From an uncultured Alphaproteobacteria bacterium (GTDB taxonomy: Bacteria; Pseudomonadota; Alphaproteobacteria; RF32; CAG-239), in the NCBI GenBank assembly GCA_949542085.1, contig CATGXW010000002.1:1-17621 (forward strand): DNA of 17,621 bases. Reading direction: 5' to 3'. Positions within the stretch are counted from its first letter, which is position 1; every line of letters begins with the position of its first letter. This document shows positions 7,427 through 14,385 of this stretch, piece by piece. The position numbers were made by a program, and so were the translations under genes. Under the pieces are notes generated by a model. That model saw only the letters and a program-made list of their open reading frames with translations, did no database searches and had not been told where the DNA came from.

Positions 7427-8920
7427 CTAAAGAACCGGACGTTTTTGGCGTTTTCGTTGAGCGGAGGTCGGAATATTTTGCGCCTCACGGTATTTGGCAA
7501 CTGTTCGGCGGGCAATTTTAATACCTTCGCGAGCCAGTAGTTCAACCAGTTTGTCATCAGATAATATTTCTTGCGGGGTTTCCGCATCTATTAACTGGCG
7601 GATGCGGTTTTTGATGCTTAAGGTTGACGTTTCTTCATTGCCGGTATAGGTTCCGGCCGCGGCAGAGAAGAAGTATTTTAATTCAAACAGGCCGCGAGGT
7701 GTTTGCATGTATTTGCGGGCGGTAACTCTGCTGACGGTGCTTTCGTGCATCTCCAGAGCGTACGCAACGTCTTTTAGGCTCATTGGTTTGAGATGATTGA
7801 TTCCGTGTTCGAAAAAGTCGCGCTGGCGGCGAACGATTTCTTCACTGACACGCAGGATGGTGGTCGCTCGTTGGTGAAGCGATTTTATAATAAAGTTGGC
7901 ATGCGTCATGTTTTCTTTTAAGTAGCGTTTTGCTTCTTTGTTTTTGGCGGAGGTGTGGCTGATTTCGCTAAAGTAGCTACGATTGATTAAGACGCGCGGA
8001 AGAGACAATGTGTTGAGCTCTACCCGATAGCTTTCATCTTTGTTGCGACGGACGTAAACATCAGGAATGATGTAAGAGGGATTGTCCAAATGCCATTCGG
8101 CGGCAGGTTTGGGGTTAAGGGCTTTAATGTCGGTAATCATGCTTGCTAAATCTTCATCATCACAATTGCAAAGTTTTTTTAACTCTTTGAATTTGCGTTC
8201 GGCGAGCAAATTTAAGTTTTGCAACAGACAAGAAATGACGGGATCAAGGCGATTGAGATCCCGCAGCTGAATTTCCAGACATTCGGCCAGATTTTCTGCA
8301 AAAATGCCGGACGGTTCAAATCCTTTCATTTTTTTTAGGATCGAACGGACAGCGCTTTCCTCAGTATTTAGTCGGGATGCCAGTTGTGCCGTATCTCCGC
8401 GATAATATCCGGCATCATCCAATTGTTCGCTGAGGAGGCGGGCGATGAGTTTGTCTTTGCGTTTGGTAAAATGAAGGTCGATTTGTTCATCCAAAAGCTG
8501 ATAAAAGGATTTGTTGTCGGAGAGACGTTTTTCAAAGTAGTCAAAATCATCATCGTTATGTGACGATTTGTTCTGATTGTAATCAGACCAAGAAAAATCG
8601 TTGCTGATATCGCTTCCGACGCTGTCGTTTTCTGAATCGTCGAATTGATTGTCATAATCGACATCCATAGCAGTACCTTCGATTTCGGAGGTGCTTTGTG
8701 TTTGTTCATTATACGTATCTATTGTCGGCGCAGCAGGGTCTTCTGTGTCGGCAATCCGGTCGTTTTCTCGCTCCAGAAAGGGATTGTTGTTCAGTTCCTG
8801 TTCCAAAAATTCGTTGAGTTCCAAATTGGATAGCTGCAGCAAATTTATCGCCTGACGCAGTTGGGGCGTCATTAAAAGCGATTGCGACTGCCGGATTTCC
8901 AGTTTGGGTGTTAAAGCCAT
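7427..8920 (-). CDS. rpoN: RNA polymerase sigma-54 factor
   Basis: The 497-residue protein has all RpoN regions. Region I (about 5-50) is QSQSLLMTPQLRQAINLLQL plus ELNEFLEQELNNNPFLE, which contacts activators and controls melting. Region II (51-135) is acidic, with many Asp, Asn and Ser. The core-binding domain spans about 138-335. The helix-turn-helix is near 375-400 (LKDVAYALEMHESTVSRVTA), and the invariant RpoN box is ARRTVAKYRE (470-479), which reads the -24 promoter element. Sigma-54 needs an AAA+ activator; none is encoded here. The gene lies 26 bases after lptB and has AAGGAT before its ATG. The C-terminus is rich in Lys and Arg, as is usual. Confidence 0.97.
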   Translation of the reverse strand: MALTPKLEIRQSQSLLMTPQLRQAINLLQLSNLELNEFLEQELNNNPFLERENDRIADTEDPAAPTIDTYNEQTQSTSEIEGTAMDVDYDNQFDDSENDSVGSDISNDFSWSDYNQNKSSHNDDDFDYFEKRLSDNKSFYQLLDEQIDLHFTKRKDKLIARLLSEQLDDAGYYRGDTAQLASRLNTEESAVRSILKKMKGFEPSGIFAENLAECLEIQLRDLNRLDPVISCLLQNLNLLAERKFKELKKLCNCDDEDLASMITDIKALNPKPAAEWHLDNPSYIIPDVYVRRNKDESYRVELNTLSLPRVLINRSYFSEISHTSAKNKEAKRYLKENMTHANFIIKSLHQRATTILRVSEEIVRRQRDFFEHGINHLKPMSLKDVAYALEMHESTVSRVTARKYMQTPRGLFELKYFFSAAAGTYTGNEETSTLSIKNRIRQLIDAETPQEILSDDKLVELLAREGIKIARRTVAKYREAQNIPTSAQRKRQKRPVL

Positions 8921-8946
8921 TGTTTAATCCTTGCGGGTATCGGCGG

Positions 8947-9690
8947 TTAAAGGGAAAAGGAATCTCCGAGATAAACTTTGCGGACTTCTTCGCTGGCGAT
9001 GATTTCTTCCGGTGTTCCTTCCATTAATACCGAACCGCCGTATAGGATATAGGCGCGGTCGGTGATGTCCAGTGTTTCACGCACGTTGTGGTCGGTAATC
9101 AGAACGCCGAGGCCCCGATGTTTGAGTTGGGAAACCAAGTTGCGAATTTCGCCGACGGCAATCGGGTCAATACCGGCCAAGGGCTCGTCAAGCAAAATAT
9201 AGTGTGGTTGACTGGCCAGTGCACGGGCTATTTCCAAACGACGACGTTCACCGCCGGACAGAGCAATAGCCGGACTTTTACGCAGGTGGGCAATGGAAAA
9301 CTCGGACAGTAATTCTTCGAGCATGTTTTCACGCTTGCTTTCATCATCAACGACAATTTCCAGAATGGCCTTTATGTTGTCTTCAACCGACAGAGAGCGA
9401 AAAATTGATGCTTCTTGCGGGAGGTAGCCAATCCCCATTCTGGCGCGGCGATACATAGGAAGATTGGTAATGTCCTGTCCGTCAATATGGACGTCACCAT
9501 AGTCCGGCGTGATTAATCCTGTGACGCAATAAAAACATGTTGTTTTTCCGGCGCCGTTCGGTCCCAACAGGCCAACGGCTTCTCCTCGGCGCACGTTCAG
9601 CGAGACATTGCGCAGAACCGGTCGGTTTTTATATTTTTTGCCGATATTAAAAACTTCAAGCTTTGATTCTGAAATAGGGGTGATTGTCAT
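8947..9690 (-). CDS. lptB: LPS export ABC transporter ATPase LptB
   Basis: The 247-residue ATPase powers extraction of LPS from the inner membrane with LptF and LptG (not in this window) and transfer through LptC and LptA to the outer membrane. Walker A is GPNGAGKTT (43-51), the Q-loop is at PQE (91-93), the signature is LSGGERRRLE (144-153), Walker B is ILLDEP (165-170), and the switch histidine is H201 in ITDHNVRETL. The length and the LAGIDPIAVGEI segment (171-182) match LptB closely rather than generic ABC ATPases. Start ATG is six bases downstream of the lptA stop, with a poor, A-rich ribosome site inside the lptA end, suggesting coupled translation. Confidence 0.97.
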   Translation of the reverse strand: MTITPISESKLEVFNIGKKYKNRPVLRNVSLNVRRGEAVGLLGPNGAGKTTCFYCVTGLITPDYGDVHIDGQDITNLPMYRRARMGIGYLPQEASIFRSLSVEDNIKAILEIVVDDESKRENMLEELLSEFSIAHLRKSPAIALSGGERRRLEIARALASQPHYILLDEPLAGIDPIAVGEIRNLVSQLKHRGLGVLITDHNVRETLDITDRAYILYGGSVLMEGTPEEIIASEEVRKVYLGDSFSL

Positions 9691-9696
9691 TGTTTT

Positions 9697-10476
9697 TTAC
9701 TTCTTTTCTGTTTTTTTCTTCTCTTTAAAGACACCTTGAACCCTGTTGCCTTTGGTTGTAGAGATTAATTTGCTGATGCCGCTGTTGAGGTTGGTTTCGG
9801 CTTGATCTCCTTTTAAGATATTGCCTTGTTGATTGATGACAATATTGTCAAAGAGTTTGATTTTTCCTTGTTGCGGAAAATATGTGCCTTTGTCCGCGCG
9901 TACTTCTGCGTTATCGGTAACAATTTTTACATTTCCGGAAATTTGTACTTCTTTGAGGTCCATTTTAGATGTTTGCCCGTCAACAAAATAGGCTGTTATT
10001 GTGTCGGCGTAAAGTTTGTTGTTTTGTTTATCCGTTGCGATAACGTTGCCGGAGGCAATCGCTTTTTGTTCTGACGGATAGTAGGTGATTTTGTCTTTGG
10101 CCGTAATGGTTTCTTTATCGGTTTCAATTTTAGCCGGTGTTCCGGTGAGGATAACAATGTCTTTTTTCAGGTCATAATCCATAGCGTTTCCGGAAGCATT
10201 GGCTTTGGCCGACTTCATGATGACATTGCCACGGGCTTCAACTTTGGTGATTTGGCTTTTGCCTTTGGGTGTGTTTTCTCTGCCGGCATAATACCCGATT
10301 AAACGGTCAGCTCGAATGTTCATGTCTTCCTTGGTGGCAACAGCGTTGCCGACGGCGACAATCTTTTGTGCTTTTTGATGCCACTCAACTTTTTCATCAG
10401 CCGTTAAGTTAACATCGGCGGCTGAGGCCGTGGCGGCGTAAAGTGCTGCTAATAAAGTCAGAAAAGCTGGTTTCAT
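9697..10476 (-). CDS. lptA: LPS transport periplasmic protein LptA
   Basis: A 259-residue OstA/LptA-type protein. The signal peptide is residues 1-19 with the likely cut after ASA (17-19). The beta-jellyroll repeat pattern is clear in segments such as VAVGNAVATKEDMNIRADRL, VEARGNVIMKSAKANASGNA, AIASGNVIATDKQNNKLYAD and VQISGNVKIVTDNAEVRADK. LptA forms the periplasmic bridge that carries LPS from LptC to LptD. The C-terminus ends in a lysine-rich tail. At 259 residues it is longer than the about 185-residue E. coli protein, as many alphaproteobacterial versions are. Its ATG follows the lptC stop by three bases, and its ribosome site AAGGAAG lies within the lptC end. Confidence 0.93.
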   Translation of the reverse strand: MKPAFLTLLAALYAATASAADVNLTADEKVEWHQKAQKIVAVGNAVATKEDMNIRADRLIGYYAGRENTPKGKSQITKVEARGNVIMKSAKANASGNAMDYDLKKDIVILTGTPAKIETDKETITAKDKITYYPSEQKAIASGNVIATDKQNNKLYADTITAYFVDGQTSKMDLKEVQISGNVKIVTDNAEVRADKGTYFPQQGKIKLFDNIVINQQGNILKGDQAETNLNSGISKLISTTKGNRVQGVFKEKKKTEKK

Positions 10477-10479
10477 CTG

Positions 10480-11154
10480 TTATCTTCCTTTTAGGCTTTC
10501 TTCTTTGATTGTGATATCACTGTGACCGTTAAAGATTAAGATATCATCTTGTGTTGAAAATTCAAATCCGTCGGCTTTCAGGTTGCCGAAATAACCGTCC
10601 GCTGTAACACCGTTTTCACCAAAACCTCTGGAGGAATTAAAATCAAATGTGGCATCCGGTGTTTGTAATGACATTCCTTCGCTGTAGAAAATTTCAACAT
10701 TATCCGTCAGGGTCATTGTATTTTTGTTTTGGTCAAAATAGCCTGTCGGCGCTTTGATGTTTGCCCAATCCGTATCGTTTACGGGAAGCATTCCTTCCGG
10801 CGAGGTTAGTTTGACTAATTTTGAACCGGGGGCTGTTTCATCAATGTTTTGGGCAACGAAATTGTTGATGCGGTTATTTTTGTCTGTAACATAAAGAACC
10901 GTATTTTCAACGTGGAGTTTTTCCAATTCTCCCTTTTTGGGGCGGGTGATGTCGAGCTTAAAGTCTTTAGGGTCTGTTTTGAGAGAAGGATAAACCAACA
11001 GAGCGCCGATTAAAACAGCGGCGATACTCGGCAAGAGTAACTTTGCCCAGTGAACAATACGACTGTGTCGGTTTGCCGGTGATACAGTCTTGGGTTTAAC
11101 ACTGCGCAAAGAATCTTCTTGAAAGTAATGGTCTATTTTTTCTCTGTCAAACAA
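10480..11154 (-). CDS. lptC: LPS export protein LptC
   Basis: Chosen start is TTG at 11154, giving 224 residues: it lies two bases after the kdsD stop and has AGGAG ten bases upstream in the end of kdsD. An upstream TTG at 11181 keeps the frame (233 residues) but has no ribosome site. No nearby ATG is in frame. The only membrane segment is at about residues 36-58 (WAKLLLPSIAAVLIGALLVY), after a basic cytoplasmic N-terminus, and a beta-strand-rich periplasmic domain follows. LptC is the inner-membrane-anchored member of the LPS bridge, taking LPS from LptBFG to LptA. Sequence similarity in this family is low, so the call relies strongly on position between kdsD and lptA and on topology. Confidence 0.88.
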   Translation of the reverse strand: MFDREKIDHYFQEDSLRSVKPKTVSPANRHSRIVHWAKLLLPSIAAVLIGALLVYPSLKTDPKDFKLDITRPKKGELEKLHVENTVLYVTDKNNRINNFVAQNIDETAPGSKLVKLTSPEGMLPVNDTDWANIKAPTGYFDQNKNTMTLTDNVEIFYSEGMSLQTPDATFDFNSSRGFGENGVTADGYFGNLKADGFEFSTQDDILIFNGHSDITIKEESLKGR

Positions 11155-11156
11155 GG

Positions 11157-12122
11157 TTATGCCGCTCCTGCGCGCAAGCAATCATGGATGTGAATGATGC
11201 CTATCGGTTTTTGATCTTCAACCACAAAGAGCTGCGTAATTCCCTTTCCGGTGTTGTTCATTATTCCCAGAGCTTCGGCAGCTAAAGCGTCAGGCGCGAT
11301 GGTTTTAGGGTTGGTGGTCATAACCTGAGATGCTTTTTGGGATAAGAGTTCCGGATTGAGACAACGACGCAAGTCCCCATCGGTAATCATTCCCAATAAA
11401 TTGCCTTGTTTGTCAATGATGCCGACGCATCCGAGCATTTTAGACGTCATAACAAGCAGTGCTTCCTGCATACTGGTGTTTTCGTCAACCAGCGGCAAAT
11501 TATCGCCGGTGTGCATCAGGTCTGATACTTTTTGCAAAAAGGCTCCGAGTTTGCCTCCGGGGTGACGTTGTTTGAAATCGGTTTTGGTAAAGCCTTTGCG
11601 TTCCAGCAAGGCAACAGCCAGAATGTCCCCGAGCACAATGGTTGCCGTGGTTGATGATGTCGGCGCCAAGCCCAGCGGGCAAGCTTCTCCGTCATTAGGG
11701 AGTTGCAACAAAACATCTCCGGAGCGTCCTAAAGCGCTGTCCGGATTTTTAGTAATGGCAATCAACGGAATATTATAACGTTTGCAGTAGATAATAATGT
11801 CAGATAACTCTCTGGTCTCGCCGCTATTGGAAATGGCGACCACGCAGTCTTCTCCTGTCAACATTCCCAAATCACCGTGGCTGGCTTCACCAGGGTGAAC
11901 AAAGAAAGATGGGGTTCCTGTCGAGGCTAAAGTTGCGGCGATTTTACTGCCGACGTGTCCTGATTTTCCCATTCCGGTAACGATAACACGGCCTTTAGTG
12001 TTTTGCATAATGTCCAAAGCTTGAGACAAGTTTCCGTTTAAATCGTTTTCCATCATACGCAACGCTTCTATTTCTTTGTCGATAGTGCGTCGGGCTGAAA
12101 TGATATCCTGATTATCAGTCAT
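11157..12122 (-). CDS. kdsD: D-arabinose-5-phosphate isomerase (KpsF/GutQ/KdsD family)
   Basis: The 321-residue enzyme turns ribulose-5-phosphate into arabinose-5-phosphate, the first step of Kdo synthesis for LPS. The SIS domain shows GMGKSGHVG (50-58), HPGEASHGDLG (76-86), SNSGET (98-103) and the TSSTT phosphate loop (155-159), then KQRHPGGKLG (184-193). Two CBS domains follow (about 198-255 and 265-320), the second with IGIIHIHDC near the end. It heads the minus-strand cluster and overlaps nothing upstream; the lptC start is two bases after its stop. The ribosome site is GAGGA about seven bases before the ATG. In E. coli kdsC sits between kdsD and lptC; it is absent here. Confidence 0.95.
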   Translation of the reverse strand: MTDNQDIISARRTIDKEIEALRMMENDLNGNLSQALDIMQNTKGRVIVTGMGKSGHVGSKIAATLASTGTPSFFVHPGEASHGDLGMLTGEDCVVAISNSGETRELSDIIIYCKRYNIPLIAITKNPDSALGRSGDVLLQLPNDGEACPLGLAPTSSTTATIVLGDILAVALLERKGFTKTDFKQRHPGGKLGAFLQKVSDLMHTGDNLPLVDENTSMQEALLVMTSKMLGCVGIIDKQGNLLGMITDGDLRRCLNPELLSQKASQVMTTNPKTIAPDALAAEALGIMNNTGKGITQLFVVEDQKPIGIIHIHDCLRAGAA

Positions 12123-12198
12123 TATAATTCCTCATAATTATCAAATTTATGCTCAGAGATTAGCCGCTTCTTGGAGAAATGGCAAGCGATTTTTACGT

Positions 12199-12204
12199 AT
12201 TATA
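12199..12204 (-). promoter_or_regulatory. Candidate -10 box for the kdsD-ptsN cluster
   Basis: On the minus strand a perfect TATAAT spans 12204-12199, about 77 bases before the kdsD ATG. The -35 position would fall at 12227-12222, exactly the -35 box of the opposite promoter, where the minus strand reads only TGTCAA. The -35 is therefore poor; an activator could compensate. The resulting leader is about 70 bases. Confidence 0.5.
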
Positions 12205-12221
12205 CGCGAAGATGTTTGCGG

Positions 12222-12250
12222 TTGACATTAAAAGAAGATGAAGATATTTT
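12222..12250 (+). promoter_or_regulatory. Strong sigma-70-type promoter for the first small membrane protein
   Basis: Consensus TTGACA at 12222-12227, a 17-base spacer and TATTTT at 12245-12250. It predicts transcription starting near 12257, about 30 bases before the ATG at 12287. It faces away from kdsD and overlaps the -35 region of that promoter. Confidence 0.7.
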
Positions 12251-12262
12251 CTCTTGAAATTA

Positions 12263-12290
12263 TGTATCATTTAAAAATTATCGTGTATGA
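12263..12290 (+). repeat. Leader block copy 1 over the start codon
   Basis: This 28-base stretch matches 12778-12805 at 25 of 28 positions, including the ATG of the paralogous gene. No purine-rich Shine-Dalgarno sequence is present; the region before the ATG is A/T rich. Confidence 0.85.
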
Positions 12291-12688
12291 AAAGGTTTTT
12301 TATTTGGACGGTGGTCATCTGGAGCGTCATTCTGGTTATGGTTGCTGTTTGCGCTCCCAAGGTTGAAGCTTATGGGCAGGCCACGTTGCAATATGACAAA
12401 GGGATGGCGGTTTATTTCGTCGAAACTGAAAATTTCAGAATGGATGTCAATTCTCAGCAAAAAACGGAAGACATGTATGCCGGCAAGAGAGTTTCCTTTT
12501 TGAAAGTTCAAGGGCAGGAAGCAATAGTCGTGTCAGGAAACGTGTCTAAAGAAAATCTGCTTGATAAGGCTCTCAACGATAAGCGCAGGGGTACTTTATT
12601 GCCGGGCTTGTTGCTTGGTGTTTGCTGGTTGTCATTTCCATTTTGGTTGTCGATGTTCAGAAGTATGCACCCGTCTCGGTTTAACTGA
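12287..12688 (+). CDS. Small two-TM membrane protein of unknown family, paralog 1
   Basis: Not recognised. The 133-residue protein has a basic N-terminus and a first hydrophobic segment (about 4-24), a polar domain of about 75 residues (25-102) and a second membrane segment (103-123) with a short basic tail. The arrangement predicts both ends in the cytoplasm and the middle outside the inner membrane. It shares VEAYGQATLQ (26-35), the YFVETEN...VN stretch (43-55), the SG-V at 83-86 and the KRRG/MRKG turn before TM2 with the neighbouring 12802-13212 product, so the two are tandem paralogs. The first segment might be a cleavable signal (VEA could resemble a cut site), but TM2 and the retained motif after it argue for an anchor. 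It has its own promoter and terminator. Confidence 0.82.
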   Translation: MKRFFIWTVVIWSVILVMVAVCAPKVEAYGQATLQYDKGMAVYFVETENFRMDVNSQQKTEDMYAGKRVSFLKVQGQEAIVVSGNVSKENLLDKALNDKRRGTLLPGLLLGVCWLSFPFWLSMFRSMHPSRFN

Positions 12689-12690
12689 TG

Positions 12691-12729
12691 AAAAACGCCG
12701 GAGGAGTAAAGTTCTTTGGCGTTTTTTTT
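12691..12729 (+). terminator. Rho-independent terminator after paralog 1
   Basis: AAAAACGCC at 12691-12699 pairs with GGCGTTTTT at 12718-12726 around an 18-base loop, with the T run continuing to 12729. It starts two bases after the stop codon. Confidence 0.8.
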
Positions 12730-12734
12730 ATGCC

Positions 12735-12763
12735 TTGACTTTGAGGGGGAAGGCTGATAATTA
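12735..12763 (+). promoter_or_regulatory. Candidate promoter for the second small membrane protein
   Basis: TTGACT at 12735-12740, a 17-base spacer and TAATTA at 12758-12763; GATAAT at 12756-12761 is an alternative -10 with a 15-base spacer. It lies immediately after the first gene's terminator, and the spacing to the ATG at 12802 resembles that of the first promoter to its gene. Confidence 0.6.
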
Positions 12764-12777
12764 ATTAAAAAGAAAAT

Positions 12778-12805
12778 TGTATCACTTAAAAATTATTGCG
12801 TATGA
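12778..12805 (+). repeat. Leader block copy 2 over the start codon
   Basis: Matches 12263-12290 at 25 of 28 bases. The conserved ATG at 12802 decides the start of the second gene over the in-frame TTG at 12796, whose position is not a start in the first copy. Confidence 0.85.
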
Positions 12806-13212
12806 GAGAAATCTTAAAAAAATTCTTCAAATGGGGACTTCCGCTTTGGTTGGGAGTTTTGGTTTTGGCTTGGCTTATTCGTCCTATAGTGGAAGCATAC
12901 GGACAAGCAACTTTGCAGTTCGATGAGGCAGAAAAGACCTATTTTATCCAAACGGAAAATTCTCGCACACAGGTTAATGAATTGCACGGTTTTGAAGCTA
13001 TGGCCAGCGGATTGCCTGTTACGTATTACCAAACTCGAGGGTGCGCGATGCGTGTGTATTCCGGTTTTGTGTCGGAAGATGACCTCAGAGCGATGTCGCT
13101 TCATGATATGCGCAAAGGATGTTTTCTTGGAGCGATGTTTGTTTCGATTGTTTTGCTGCTTGGTATTATAGATAAGCACAGGTGGAAAGCGAACCTCAGA
13201 ACGAATAAATAG
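12802..13212 (+). CDS. Small two-TM membrane protein of unknown family, paralog 2
   Basis: Not recognised. The 136-residue product has a strongly basic N-terminus (MREILKKFFK), TM1 at about 11-28, an extracytoplasmic domain of about 75 residues and TM2 at about 106-123 with a basic tail. It shares VEAYGQATLQ (30-39) and YFIQTEN...VN (47-59) with the first paralog, and SGFVSEDDL aligns with SGNVSKENL there. The central region and the TM sequences are otherwise quite diverged, so the duplication is not recent, whereas the leader block is nearly unchanged. It carries a Cys at 81 and at 107, absent from equivalent places in paralog 1 except C22 and C113 in its membrane segments. It ends at its own terminator. 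Confidence 0.82.
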   Translation: MREILKKFFKWGLPLWLGVLVLAWLIRPIVEAYGQATLQFDEAEKTYFIQTENSRTQVNELHGFEAMASGLPVTYYQTRGCAMRVYSGFVSEDDLRAMSLHDMRKGCFLGAMFVSIVLLLGIIDKHRWKANLRTNK

Positions 13213-13217
13213 GGTTG

Positions 13218-13248
13218 AAAAGTCGAGAAGAAATTCTCGGCTTTTTTT
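13218..13248 (+). terminator. Rho-independent terminator after paralog 2
   Basis: AAAAGTCGAGAA at 13218-13229 pairs with TTCTCGGCTTTT at 13234-13245 around a four-base loop, with one G-U pair, followed by further T. It starts six bases after the stop. Confidence 0.85.
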
Positions 13249-13254
13249 GTTTTG

Positions 13255-13330
13255 GACTCAATTTGACTCAAAAACGGTTTGGCTCGTTCTGCGCAATGGC
13301 TCGCCTTTCCGAATCGGAGGCGAGTTGTGT
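13255..13330. repeat. Palindromic intergenic element upstream of the rpsL promoter
   Basis: The core 13300-13324 is an inverted repeat: CTCGCCT pairs with AGGCGAG and CCG with CGG, separated by a two-T bulge and loop AAT. GACTCAA occurs at 13255, 13265 and again at 13354. On the minus strand the stretch is open and reads ...LASDSERRAIAQNEPNRF before a stop. It is not a good terminator, as no T run follows on either strand. The 296-base spacer 13213-13508 holds this element, the paralog 2 terminator, the rpsL promoter and the rpsL leader; I see nothing else in it. Confidence 0.5.
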
Positions 13331-13378
13331 TAATAAAATGTGAATGTTTTTTAGACTCAAAATTTTCGTAAAAGGGGC

Positions 13379-13407
13379 TTGACTTTTTGAGGGGATGAAT
13401 CTAGTAT
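13379..13407 (+). promoter_or_regulatory. Promoter of the str operon (rpsL-rpsG-fusA)
   Basis: TTGACT at 13379-13384, a 17-base spacer and TAGTAT at 13402-13407. Transcription would start near 13414, giving a leader of about 95 bases. The leader has a short CCTC-TTT-GAGG hairpin near 13468-13478 followed by a T-rich run, which might act as an attenuator, but the stem is weak. Confidence 0.75.
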
Positions 13408-13508
13408 GCCGAGACTCTAAAAGAAGGGGAGTAAGGCACAGGTGTGTCTGAAGCAAGCCTCTTTGAGGGTTTTTATTTAACATTAACAATACTTTAAGGA
13501 AATTAGTG

Positions 13509-13880
13509 ATGCCTACAATTAATCAGTTAATTCGTAAATCACGAACACCAAAAGTGAAGAGAAACAAAGTTCCGGCTTTGAAAGCTTGCCCACAAAAACG
13601 CGGTGTTTGTACTAGGGTTTATACAACAACCCCGAAAAAACCGAACTCAGCTTTGCGTAAAGTGGCTCGTATTCGCTTGACGAACGGCTTTGAAGTAATC
13701 AGCTACATCCCTGGTGAAGGTCACAATCTTCAAGAACACTCAGTGGTGCTGATTAGAGGCGGACGTGTAAAGGACTTGCCTGGTGTTCGTTATCATATCA
13801 TTCGTGGTACCTTGGATACTCAAGGTGTGTCTAAACGTCGTCAACGTCGTTCTCTGTACGGCGCTAAGAGACCTAAGTAA
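13509..13880 (+). CDS. rpsL: 30S ribosomal protein S12
   Basis: The 123-residue protein has the standard S12 length and sequence: [12 protein letters not shown] at the start, [20 protein letters not shown] (41-60) and [12 protein letters not shown] (85-96). These are the two loops at the decoding centre. K43 and K88, where changes give streptomycin resistance, are wild type, and D89 is the residue that is methylthiolated in many bacteria. The start ATG at 13509 is preferred over the GTG just before it: AAGGA at 13496-13500 is eight bases upstream and the MPTI start is universal. It is the first gene of the str operon, 13 bases before rpsG. Confidence 0.98.
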   Translation: MPTINQLIRKSRTPKVKRNKVPALKACPQKRGVCTRVYTTTPKKPNSALRKVARIRLTNGFEVISYIPGEGHNLQEHSVVLIRGGRVKDLPGVRYHIIRGTLDTQGVSKRRQRRSLYGAKRPK

Positions 13881-13893
13881 GGAGTAGAAGAAG

Positions 13894-14364
13894 ATGTCAC
13901 GTCGTCACGCTGCTGAAAAAAGAAACGTGCTGCCAGACGCTAAATTCGGCGATTTGGTAGTTGCTAAATTTATTAACAACGTTATGGAAGACGGTAAGAA
14001 AGCCGTTGCAGAAAAAATCGTTTATTCTGCACTCGACATCGTTGCCGCCAAATCTAAACAAGATGCTTTGAAATTGTTTCATGACGCTATCGATAATGTT
14101 AAACCTTTGGTAGAAGTTAAGTCTCGCCGTGTTGGTGGTGCAACTTACCAAGTTCCGATGGAAGTCCGCGCTGATCGTCGTCAGGCTCTGTCCATCCGTT
14201 GGATTATCGATGCCGCTCAGAAACGTTCTGAAACAACTATGACAGAACGTGTTGCCGGTGAATTGTTAGACGCTGTTGCCAACAAAGGTTCTGCCGTTAA
14301 AAAACGTGAGGATACCCACAAAATGGCTGAAGCTAACAAAGCTTTCTCCCATTACAAATTTTAA
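13894..14364 (+). CDS. rpsG: 30S ribosomal protein S7
   Basis: The 156-residue protein is a full S7, the primary binder of the 3' domain of 16S rRNA that organises the 30S head. It starts [10 protein letters not shown] and contains [19 protein letters not shown] (26-44), [14 protein letters not shown] (74-87) and the [14 protein letters not shown] stretch (94-107). The start ATG has AAGGAG upstream. The 13-base gap from rpsL leaves little room for an S7-binding translational control site like that found in the longer E. coli spacer, so S7 autoregulation, if it exists here, must act otherwise. fusA begins 21 bases after the stop. Confidence 0.98.
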   Translation: MSRRHAAEKRNVLPDAKFGDLVVAKFINNVMEDGKKAVAEKIVYSALDIVAAKSKQDALKLFHDAIDNVKPLVEVKSRRVGGATYQVPMEVRADRRQALSIRWIIDAAQKRSETTMTERVAGELLDAVANKGSAVKKREDTHKMAEANKAFSHYKF

Positions 14365-14385
14365 TTCTAGTATAGGAAAAATACA

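Noticed and set aside
7339..7587. Minus-strand open frame of 82 codons at the end of rpoN
   Set aside because: It overlaps the RpoN box region in another frame and has no recognisable composition or ribosome site.
11179..11181. TTG as start of lptC
   Set aside because: No ribosome site; the TTG at 11154 has AGGAG upstream and abuts the kdsD stop.
12796..12798. TTG as start of the second small membrane protein
   Set aside because: The conserved leader block aligns the ATG at 12802 with the ATG of the first paralog.
13281..13330. tRNA-like look of the 13300 hairpin
   Set aside because: The loop is not seven bases, there is no acceptor stem or T-arm motif, and the flanks do not pair.
13268..13489. 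Minus-strand frame of 73 codons upstream of rpsL
   Set aside because: It covers the rpsL promoter and leader. I treat only its hairpin part as a repeat with coding potential, not as a gene.
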